NCBI GenBank assembly: GCA_029250385.1
Contig: JAQXFJ010000050.1
Coordinates: 1 to 5,112 of the forward strand
Reading direction: 5' to 3'
DNA length: 5,112 nucleotides
DNA from: Candidatus Poseidoniaceae archaeon
GTDB lineage: Archaea; Thermoplasmatota; Poseidoniia; Poseidoniales; Poseidoniaceae
A program made the translations under genes and the position numbers. The notes under the pieces were generated by a model. It saw only the letters and a program-made list of their open reading frames with translations. It did not search any database and was not told the DNA's origin. Positions 1 through 5,112 of this stretch are shown piece by piece. The first letter of the stretch is position 1. Each line of letters starts with the position of its first letter.

Positions 1-1
1 C

Positions 2-964
2 AACGTACTAATCGATCTGACAACTGTTACAACCAGTATGAGTATCAATCAACTGAGGGGTCGCTCCATAAGATTAGATAAAAACTGGCCAGAAAAAGTT
101 GCCAATAATTGGGACATAGTTTGTTTAGCTGAAGAGTTCACCAATGGCTTTGCAGATTATGACCGTTTCAAGAAAAAACATAAGCAATTGTACGGTGTTT
201 GTGACGACGGTGCAATTGAGAAAGGAGTTGGTCATGTTCATGCTGCTTTTACTGAGGCTGAACCTGAAGGGGTTAGCGAAGGTATGGCGGCTTTCAATGA
301 AGATATGTTACGACGCAGTCGAAATAGGTCACATGTAAGAGGATTATGGGGGATAGGCCAACCATTTAATGCAAAACCGACCACAGCAATCGAAACAAAA
401 GTTGGCAGTGGATTTGGTGGTGGGTTTTCATTCGGTAAAGAGCAAACTCCATGGAGTGACGAATCACTAATTCATGCAATTTCACTCTCAATAGTTAACA
501 GTTTAATTCATCTAGGCATGGTTTCAAAGAATTGTCGGGCAGATGGAGGTAATCGAGGTGGAGGATGGTTTCGTTTACATCTTCAAAATGCAACAGAAGA
601 AGAGAGTGCATTATTTACTGCCTGTTTAGAAGAAATACTTGGACCAATACAAAAACCAAGATATGTGATTTCCCGTTCTTCTAAATTTATTACCGATACA
701 TGGTTATCAAAACTCATGCCTGAAGTTATTGCCAAGTTTTTCAGGCCAGTAAAAGACAAACTAGTAATGTACCACACAGTTCCCAAAATTCTTGCTGCAT
801 CATCAGAAAAGGCGGAAATCTTCCAGCGATATTGGAATCAATTTGTCAGCCCATCAGAGTTATTTTACGCAAGAAGTAAAGATGGTAAAATGAGAGTTGA
901 AATCATTAAGGCATCTACGATGATCCCTCAAAATTCTTTACACAGAAAAGAAATATTCCTATGA
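2..964 (+). CDS. SF2 (DEAD/DEAH-type) helicase, C-terminal part; 5' end outside window
   Basis: The reading frame is open from base 2 to the TGA at 962-964 (320 visible codons). Translation upstream of the ATG at 38 gives NVLIDLTTVTTS, running straight into QLRGRSIRLD. This matches the end of an SF2 helicase core: a hydrophobic strand near motif V, then motif VI (Q-x-x-G-R-x-x-R, visible residues 17-24) with its arginine finger. The ATG at 38 is therefore internal and the ATPase half lies to the left. After the core come a segment with DIVCLAEEF and ADYDRF, a Gly-rich linker (about residues 133-145), and a C-terminal domain with GPIQKPRYVISR (about 214-225) and HTVPKILA (about 258-265). From memory this resembles large, poorly characterised DEAD/DEAH helicases of actinobacteria and other prokaryotes; that comparison is recollection. 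It presumably unwinds or translocates on nucleic acid using ATP. The substrate is unknown and a defence or repair role is only a guess. The 3' end overlaps the convergent neighbour by 6 bases. Confidence 0.85.
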   Translation, partial: NVLIDLTTVTTSMSINQLRGRSIRLDKNWPEKVANNWDIVCLAEEFTNGFADYDRFKKKHKQLYGVCDDGAIEKGVGHVHAAFTEAEPEGVSEGMAAFNEDMLRRSRNRSHVRGLWGIGQPFNAKPTTAIETKVGSGFGGGFSFGKEQTPWSDESLIHAISLSIVNSLIHLGMVSKNCRADGGNRGGGWFRLHLQNATEEESALFTACLEEILGPIQKPRYVISRSSKFITDTWLSKLMPEVIAKFFRPVKDKLVMYHTVPKILAASSEKAEIFQRYWNQFVSPSELFYARSKDGKMRVEIIKASTMIPQNSLHRKEIFL

Positions 965-1612
965 ACATGCCTTGCACATAATGCTCTTGCCACTTTCACA
1001 ATCACCACAGAATCGTTTTCGACATTTGAAACATCGAAAATCAAATGCAGATACAGGCTTTGAACAGTTAGGGTCTGCACAAATTTCATCAGAGTTTCCT
1101 TCATTTATTGCAACACCCTTTGAAACATTATCCCAAAAGGTTGAATCTAATTTTTTGGATTTATGGTTAGATTTGTCTGTACCTTGTGAAGGTGCATATG
1201 TGACTTGGTTGCTTAGACCCAAGGTCGACATTACAAATTGATTGTGAAAAAATGGCTTTGCAGCCTTTTCGCCAACGTTAAACAAACTCGAATAAGTCTT
1301 GATTGCTTCCTCTACTGTAGTTACAGATACTCCACTGGAGTTTATTTTAGCAACTATTGATTGGTAATGATAATACCGGTAATCATTTGTGTGTTGATTA
1401 TTTCCGAGTCTAACTCTTCTTGCTTCCTGTTTTGGCCCCGAAATTTCCATAATCCCGACGCTAACAAGTATTTGACAAAATAATGCAAAACCAACAAAAC
1501 AAGATAAAGTGAGCCATAATCCTGGATCAACAGGATCACGATAAGACTGTGTGATTAACCCTATCAAGAGAAAACAAAGTGATATGGTTGAAATATATTT
1601 TCTTAAAACCAT
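959..1612 (-). CDS. Small membrane protein with C-terminal eight-cysteine zinc-finger module
   Basis: This is a 217-residue protein of no family I can name. Two hydrophobic segments (about residues 6-22 and 32-54) with a short DPVDPG-containing loop between them suggest a membrane hairpin. Basic residues before the first (R4, K5) and after the second (KQEARRVR, 61-68) suggest both ends lie in the cytoplasm. A polar linker (about 70-175) follows. The C-terminus has C178, C183, C194, C197, C202, C205, C213 and C216: four C-x(2-4)-C pairs spaced like cross-brace, two-zinc folds (FYVE/AN1/RING-like). The RCFKC...RFCGDC portion most recalls AN1/FYVE fingers. Such modules usually bind proteins, lipids or nucleic acid; none is shown here. 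The ATG at 1612 is the only start after an in-frame TAG at 1631-1633. The only ribosome-binding-like sequence is a weak GTGAT 3 bases upstream. The stop (959-961) lies just before the helicase stop on the other strand. It may be a membrane-tethered adaptor, but this is inference. Confidence 0.75.
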   Translation of the reverse strand: MVLRKYISTISLCFLLIGLITQSYRDPVDPGLWLTLSCFVGFALFCQILVSVGIMEISGPKQEARRVRLGNNQHTNDYRYYHYQSIVAKINSSGVSVTTVEEAIKTYSSLFNVGEKAAKPFFHNQFVMSTLGLSNQVTYAPSQGTDKSNHKSKKLDSTFWDNVSKGVAINEGNSDEICADPNCSKPVSAFDFRCFKCRKRFCGDCESGKSIMCKACS

Positions 1613-1620
1613 ATTATCAC

Positions 1621-1672
1621 AAAAATGTGGCTAGGCGCTGTCCCCGAGCGCCGTCACCGATTGTTTCTAGCC
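1621..1672 (-). other. Hairpin A plus T5 tract: structured leader, second terminator or small RNA
   Basis: Inner stem GGCGCT (1634-1639) pairs perfectly with AGCGCC (1647-1652) around a 7-base loop. An outer stem GGCTA (1629-1633) pairs with TAGCC (1668-1672), leaving a 15-base one-sided bulge (1653-1667). Read on the minus strand, the structure is followed after a few bases by ACATTTTT (T tract at 1621-1625), only 9 bases before the start codon of the zinc-finger gene. It could thus be a terminator, an attenuator or 5'-leader structure of that gene, or part of a small RNA. The pairing is seen directly; the function is inferred. Confidence 0.45.
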
Positions 1673-1680
1673 TTCTTTAG

Positions 1681-1722
1681 AAAAATGTCACAGTCCTAAG
1701 ACTCCATTGGGGACAATCTGTG
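1681..1722 (-). terminator. Candidate terminator of the sucCD-primase transcript (hairpin B plus T5 tract)
   Basis: On the minus strand, 26 bases after the primase stop, CACAG (1718-1722) can pair with CTGTG (1689-1693). Alternatively CAC/GTG can close a three-way junction holding two small stems: ATTG/CAAT (1714-1717 with 1706-1709) and AGTC/GACT (1700-1703 with 1692-1695). The structure is followed after 3 bases by five T residues (1681-1685). Archaeal termination depends mainly on U tracts, so a stem followed by T5 at the end of a gene cluster is a reasonable terminator call. The tract is short, and a structured RNA is an alternative. Confidence 0.4.
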
Positions 1723-1736
1723 TTATCGGCAAGCAG

Positions 1737-1746
1737 TCTATAAATA
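1737..1746 (-). promoter_or_regulatory. TATA-like box, possible promoter of the zinc-finger gene
   Basis: The minus strand reads TATTTATAGA directly after the primase stop codon (1748-1750). This resembles an archaeal TATA element. Transcription would start about 25 bases on, near 1712, giving a leader of about 100 bases that includes hairpin A. No clear BRE was identified, and the base composition is AT-rich enough for chance matches. Confidence 0.3.
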
Positions 1747-1747
1747 A

Positions 1748-3025
1748 TCAGTCTCGAACAACTATTCTAATGCTTGGTTCACTGTTTCCTGCGAGTTTAT
1801 CACGTTGAGAATTATCAATGGGAATACCAAGTTTAGTTAGTAATGTTAAGTGTGCTTTCGAAAAAATTGATGTTGAATTGTTATTGTTAATAATAGAGAT
1901 GAACTTTGGCTCATTGTGCCATATACCATCATCATCCATTATACCCGATATTCTAACCCAATAATGTTCTCTTTGTTTTAGATTCTCTGATAATTTCTCA
2001 ATACCTAGCTCGCTTAGAATTTTTACTACCTTTGCCCTAGTGATAGATTCAGGGCAAATGAAAAGAACTCTTTCCCCATCAGAAAAAATAGCACAACAGT
2101 CTAGGTTTTCCTTTTCTATTAGGGTGTTTAAACGTTCAAAGCATTTTTCACCTGTACCCCACGAATAAGGTGTCCAAAAGATTAGTGCGCTTCTATCCTT
2201 GGTCCCAGGTAAGTGATTGCTAACTTCCATCATGTAGGTGTGCTGGTCAATTTGTTCCTGTTCTTCTTTGGGGTATTTCTTAACCGCTGTGTTAGTTTGA
2301 GCCTTTGCAGTCTTAGGTATTTCTAATTGGCCAAAAAAGCTAGCAACTTGATCAATCCAAGAATCAACGCTCTTGCTCAATCTCTCTAGACTTATCCTGT
2401 GGCATAATAATCCTGTTTTGCCGTGTATAGTGCCGGGTAAGCGAATGATTCTACGGGTATCAGCAGTAATCCTTGGGTCTACTTTGAATCCTGCTAGTAA
2501 TACGTCTTGCAGCAATTTATCGCGGTCTGTTTTTACAGCATTCTCTCTTTCCCTTGCATTCTCAATAGAAAATAGAGTTCTGTCTAAGTCACTATAGAAT
2601 AGATGGAAACCTTTGCTACCAGAAAAAGAGATAGATATTAGCTCATAATCATAGTTTTTTTCAATCCAGTTATGAAGTTTCAATGTTGTTTTTCTAGCCT
2701 GCTCTAAATTCTCAATAGATAACGGAGAATAGTCAATATCAAATACAATCAAGTGATTCAAAAGAATAGGATGTGGTCTTGTTTTATCACTTAGTCTTGG
2801 TAAATCAATAGGATTTAACCAAGAAGATGTGGAAAAGTAGATGTCACTGGGATTATCTCGAGAAATTGATTTCTTGAAAGTCTCAATGGAACTAACTCTT
2901 CTTTTTGATTTTCGCCAACTGCCATCATCACATCTCCAGCGAAATTCATGCTGACTAGGCTTTTCTAGCCAAGCAAAGTCAACTTCATGATTTTGATAGT
3001 ATTGATTAAAATCAAAATCTTCCAT
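1748..3025 (-). CDS. priS: Archaeal/eukaryotic-type DNA primase small (catalytic) subunit, PriS-like
   Basis: This 425-residue protein has the archaeo-eukaryotic primase (AEP) signatures in order. Motif I is FDID (95-98; D96 and D98 as metal ligands). Motif II is SGSKGFH (135-141). Motif III is in VDPRITADTRRIIRLPGTIHG (181-202 region), where D183 lies 18 residues before H201, the spacing I recall between the third catalytic Asp and the conserved His in haloarchaeal PriS. It should synthesise RNA/DNA primers for replication with a PriL partner, not in this window. Two things are unusual. Only about 48 residues separate motifs II and III, against roughly 130 in haloarchaeal PriS from memory. 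There is also no cysteine cluster between motifs I and II, so no zinc knuckle. From about residue 235 to the end is a region I do not recognise. The ATG at 3025 is supported by AGGTGA 9 bases upstream. A non-replicative AEP is the main alternative to the housekeeping primase. Confidence 0.85.
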   Translation of the reverse strand: MEDFDFNQYYQNHEVDFAWLEKPSQHEFRWRCDDGSWRKSKRRVSSIETFKKSISRDNPSDIYFSTSSWLNPIDLPRLSDKTRPHPILLNHLIVFDIDYSPLSIENLEQARKTTLKLHNWIEKNYDYELISISFSGSKGFHLFYSDLDRTLFSIENARERENAVKTDRDKLLQDVLLAGFKVDPRITADTRRIIRLPGTIHGKTGLLCHRISLERLSKSVDSWIDQVASFFGQLEIPKTAKAQTNTAVKKYPKEEQEQIDQHTYMMEVSNHLPGTKDRSALIFWTPYSWGTGEKCFERLNTLIEKENLDCCAIFSDGERVLFICPESITRAKVVKILSELGIEKLSENLKQREHYWVRISGIMDDDGIWHNEPKFISIINNNNSTSIFSKAHLTLLTKLGIPIDNSQRDKLAGNSEPSIRIVVRD

Positions 3026-3034
3026 TACTAATTC

Positions 3035-3040
3035 TCACCT
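3035..3040 (-). promoter_or_regulatory. Ribosome binding site of the primase gene, over the sucD stop
   Basis: The minus strand reads AGGTGA, complementary to the 16S rRNA 3' end, 9 bases before the primase ATG. Its last three bases are the TGA stop of sucD, so terminating ribosomes sit on the next gene's binding site. This supports the chosen start and translational coupling. Confidence 0.7.
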
Positions 3041-3958
3041 TAAGCCAGCTTTCTTCAACGATTCTAGGAGTACACTCCCTAGTTCAGAGGGGTCTTTTGC
3101 ACAAGCGATACCTGCTGCCTCAAAGGCGGCAAACTTTTCTTCTGCAGTACCCTTTCCACCAGAGATTATTGCTCCAGCATGTCCCATTCTTTTACCAGGA
3201 GGAGCAGTTGCACCAGCGACGAAACCGACAATTGGCTTAGTCATATTTTCAGCAGCCCATGCAGCAGCTTCTTCTTCAGCAGTACCACCAATTTCTCCAA
3301 TCATAACTATTGCTTCGGTTTGTTCATCTGCTTCAAAAGCAGCCAAGCACTCAATGAACCCAGTTCCGTTCACTGGATCACCACCAATTCCAATGCAAGT
3401 AGACTGACCTTCATCAATACTCATTGTTTGAGCTACTGCTTCGTAAGTTAAGGTACCGGATTTTGAAACAATTCCGATTCTGCCTTTCGCATGAATGTGG
3501 CCGGGCATGATTCCTATTTTTGCTCCGCCAGTGTCTCCAGGAGTGATTATGCCTGGACAATTAGGCCCAATCAGACGAACACCGGGGCGATTGTAGACAT
3601 ATGCAACTGCCTTTACCATGTCGAGGGTTGGAATACCCTCTGTTATACAAACGATTACACCTTCACCTTTGACATTGTCAAAAGCATCTGCGGCTTCCAT
3701 GATAGCCTCGCCAGCAAATGGAGGAGGGACATAGATGACGGTAGCATCAGCATCTGTTTCAGTTATTGCTTCAGTCATTGAATTCCATACTGGATAATTG
3801 CTCCCCTGTAATTCGACAGTTTGTCCACCTTTTCCGGGGGTGCATCCACCAACAATATTAGTGCCGTATTCAACCATTTTATCCGCATGGAACATTCCTT
3901 GCTTTCCGGTGATGCCTTGAACCAAAACTTTAGCATCTTCTTCTATCCATATTGCCAT
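3035..3958 (-). CDS. sucD: Succinyl-CoA synthetase (ADP/GDP-forming) alpha subunit
   Basis: The protein has 307 residues, slightly longer than the roughly 290 usual for SucD. With the beta subunit it makes succinyl-CoA synthetase, interconverting succinyl-CoA + NDP + phosphate and succinate + CoA + NTP in the TCA cycle (cytoplasm). The N-terminal CoA-binding Rossmann domain shows VQGITGKQGMFH (13-24), VGGCTPGKGG (36-45), YVPPPFA (76-82) and CITEGIP (104-110). The ligase domain shows GPNCPGII (131-138), IGIVSKSGTLTYE (161-173), GIGGDPVNGTGF (190-201) and MIGEIGG (219-225). The active-site histidine that becomes phosphorylated is H260 in GKRMGHAGAI. All expected motifs are present and there is no sign of decay. 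The ATG at 3958 overlaps the sucC stop by one base (TAATG) and follows a strong GGAGGT, so the two subunits are probably translated in step. The gene is intact. Confidence 0.97.
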   Translation of the reverse strand: MAIWIEEDAKVLVQGITGKQGMFHADKMVEYGTNIVGGCTPGKGGQTVELQGSNYPVWNSMTEAITETDADATVIYVPPPFAGEAIMEAADAFDNVKGEGVIVCITEGIPTLDMVKAVAYVYNRPGVRLIGPNCPGIITPGDTGGAKIGIMPGHIHAKGRIGIVSKSGTLTYEAVAQTMSIDEGQSTCIGIGGDPVNGTGFIECLAAFEADEQTEAIVMIGEIGGTAEEEAAAWAAENMTKPIVGFVAGATAPPGKRMGHAGAIISGGKGTAEEKFAAFEAAGIACAKDPSELGSVLLESLKKAGLR

Positions 3959-5112
3959 TACTGACCACCTCCACCGATAAGAGCGACTATTTTTTTTGCA
4001 CCTTCTGCTAAATCATCCGCCGGATGAATATTCAAAGTGGATTTAGATAATATTTCCTTGCCTTCATCAACATTTGTTCCAGCGAGTCGAACCACTAGGG
4101 GTACTTCAAGGGAAAGTGCCTCAGTTGCTGCAATAACACCTCGAGCAATAATATCACAACGCATGATGCCACCAAATATGTTGACTAATATTCCCTTTAC
4201 ATTGGGGTCTTCAAGGATAATAGAAAAAGCAGTCTTGACTTGCTCTTCATTTGCTCCACCACCTACGTCAAGGAAGTTTGCTGGTTCACCACCATACAAT
4301 TTGATAACGTCCATTGTGGCCATTGCCAATCCTGCACCATTTACCAAGCAACCGATATTACCATCAAGTTTCACGTACGATAGACCAGATTCTTTAGCAC
4401 GAACTTCAACGTCTTCCTCTTCGCTTAAATCACGCAATGTGTCCCAATTCTTATGCCTAAATTCAGCATTTTCATCAAAGGAAACTTTTGAATCAAGAGC
4501 CACGATTTCATCACTCTTGGTCTTGACCAGTGGATTAATCTCCACCATAGTACAATCATTTGATACAAACATTTGGTACATACTTGCCAACATCTTCATG
4601 AATGATTTCAAGGCTTTACCGCTCAGTCCAAGAGCAATCCCCAAATCTCTATTTTGAAAACCCATTAATCCGGAATTAGGATCAATAGTGATTTTATGAA
4701 TTAATTCAGGTGTTTCGTGCGCTACATCTTCAATATTCACGCCACCTTCTGTTGAAGCCATTATCATGACAGCTTTGTTTTCTCTGTCAACTAGTAGAGC
4801 AAGATAGAATTCGTGTTCGATGTCACACCCAGATTCGATGTACAAGTTACTTACTAGTTTACCTTCATCTCCAGTTTGAATTGTTACGAGTATATTTCCA
4901 AGAATATTCTCAGAATAGGATTTTACTTCATCTCTAGAAAATGCAATCTTCACACCGCCGTCCATCACATGATCTCTTGTTTTGGGATTGTAAAGGGTTC
5001 CTTTCCCTCTTCCTCCAGCATGGATTTGTGACTTAACAGCAACTACTTTTGAGTTGAGTAAGTCATAAGCATCGAGCGCTTCTTCAACAGTTTTGCAGTG
5101 TACTCCATCTAG
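3958..5112 (-). CDS. sucC: Succinyl-CoA synthetase beta subunit (ATP-grasp); 5' end outside window
   Basis: The frame is open from the right edge to the TAA at 3958-3960 (384 visible codons). The GTG at 4968 is internal, because the upstream residues VVAVKSQIHAGGRGKG are the conserved nucleotide-binding start of the ATP-grasp domain (lysine matching E. coli K46, then GGRGK). About 19-20 residues are missing. Further signatures in visible numbering are MASTEGGVNIE (118-128), EINPL (191-195, with N193 and D207 as probable metal ligands, 14 apart as in E. coli), and DGNIGCLVNGAGLAMATMD (250-268) through FLDVGGGA to NIFGGIMRCDI in the C-terminal ligase domain. It binds the nucleotide and completes the enzyme with SucD. 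Between GRGKG and GGVK there are about 14 residues where E. coli has one; this loop and the overall sequence recall alphaproteobacterial/mitochondrial SucC. Nucleotide preference (ATP or GTP) cannot be read from the sequence. Confidence 0.97.
   Translation of the reverse strand, partial: LDGVHCKTVEEALDAYDLLNSKVVAVKSQIHAGGRGKGTLYNPKTRDHVMDGGVKIAFSRDEVKSYSENILGNILVTIQTGDEGKLVSNLYIESGCDIEHEFYLALLVDRENKAVMIMASTEGGVNIEDVAHETPELIHKITIDPNSGLMGFQNRDLGIALGLSGKALKSFMKMLASMYQMFVSNDCTMVEINPLVKTKSDEIVALDSKVSFDENAEFRHKNWDTLRDLSEEEDVEVRAKESGLSYVKLDGNIGCLVNGAGLAMATMDVIKLYGGEPANFLDVGGGANEEQVKTAFSIILEDPNVKGILVNIFGGIMRCDIIARGVIAATEALSLEVPLVVRLAGTNVDEGKEILSKSTLNIHPADDLAEGAKKIVALIGGGGQ
3967..3972 (-). promoter_or_regulatory. 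Ribosome binding site of sucD, inside the sucC 3' end
   Basis: The minus strand reads GGAGGT, 8 bases before the sucD ATG, within the Gly-rich codons that end sucC. The strong match and good spacing fix the sucD start and support coupled translation across the TAATG overlap. Confidence 0.75.

Noticed and set aside
38..964. Complete 308-residue plus-strand gene starting at the ATG at 38
   Set aside because: The frame stays open to base 2 and the upstream residues continue a helicase core strand leading into motif VI, so this ATG is internal.
1151..1156. T6 tract as terminator of the helicase gene
   Set aside because: It is about 190 bases past the stop, lies inside the convergent gene, and has no associated stem, so it is too weak to annotate.
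1613..1747. tRNA or insertion-sequence terminal repeat in the spacer
   Set aside because: The stems do not form a cloverleaf, there is no T-loop or CCA-like end, and there is no transposase gene or target duplication nearby.
1749..1762. Possible tRNA T-loop (GTTCGAGAC on the minus strand)
   Set aside because: The flanks do not form a T stem, no other tRNA arms are present, and the bases encode the last residues of the primase.
3179..3781. Two plus-strand open frames (3179-3451 and 3491-3781)
   Set aside because: Both are antisense to intact sucD and encode no recognisable motif.
4037..4657. 206-codon open frame on the plus strand
   Set aside because: It lies wholly antisense to sucC, whose family motifs are unmistakable. 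Its own translation is Ser/Thr/Pro-rich without recognisable motifs, so it is a codon-bias shadow.
3958..4968. Complete sucC starting at the GTG at 4968
   Set aside because: The 48 codons upstream encode the conserved ATP-grasp nucleotide-binding start (KSQIHAGGRGK), so the gene begins beyond the window.

Overview
The window looks like a chromosomal piece of an AT-rich archaeon, plausibly a planktonic euryarchaeon such as Marine Group II/III (Poseidoniia-like). The main support is a gene with the motifs of the archaeal/eukaryotic primase small subunit (PriS). It is read with genes for succinyl-CoA synthetase and preceded by archaeal-style GGTGA/GGAGGT ribosome binding sites. The lineage is an inference: there is no rRNA, and the succinyl-CoA synthetase is of a bacterial-looking type.

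Right half (minus strand, 5112 down to 1748): a tightly packed cluster read sucC -> sucD -> priS. sucC runs off the right edge, so its first ~20 residues are missing. The sucC stop and sucD start share one base (TAATG). sucD and the primase are 9 bases apart, and the primase ribosome binding site lies over the sucD stop. The layout suggests one transcript joining a TCA-cycle enzyme to the replication primase.

Middle (1613-1747): a 135-base spacer rich in inverted repeats. Read on the minus strand it holds two hairpin regions, each followed by the same ACATTTTT string, and loop sequences complementary over 6-7 bases. It could be a tandem terminator for the sucCD-priS transcript, a structured leader of the next gene, or a small structured RNA. 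A TATA-like box lies at the end of priS.

Left part: a small minus-strand gene (959-1612) encodes a protein with two membrane segments and a C-terminal eight-cysteine zinc-binding module. It converges on, and overlaps by 6 bases, the C-terminal part of a plus-strand SF2 helicase gene (2-964) that enters from the left edge. The helicase frame is open to base 2 and carries helicase motif VI, so the ATG at 38 is internal.

No tRNA, rRNA, CRISPR array, insertion sequence or attachment site was seen. No stretch over 300 bases lacks a gene.
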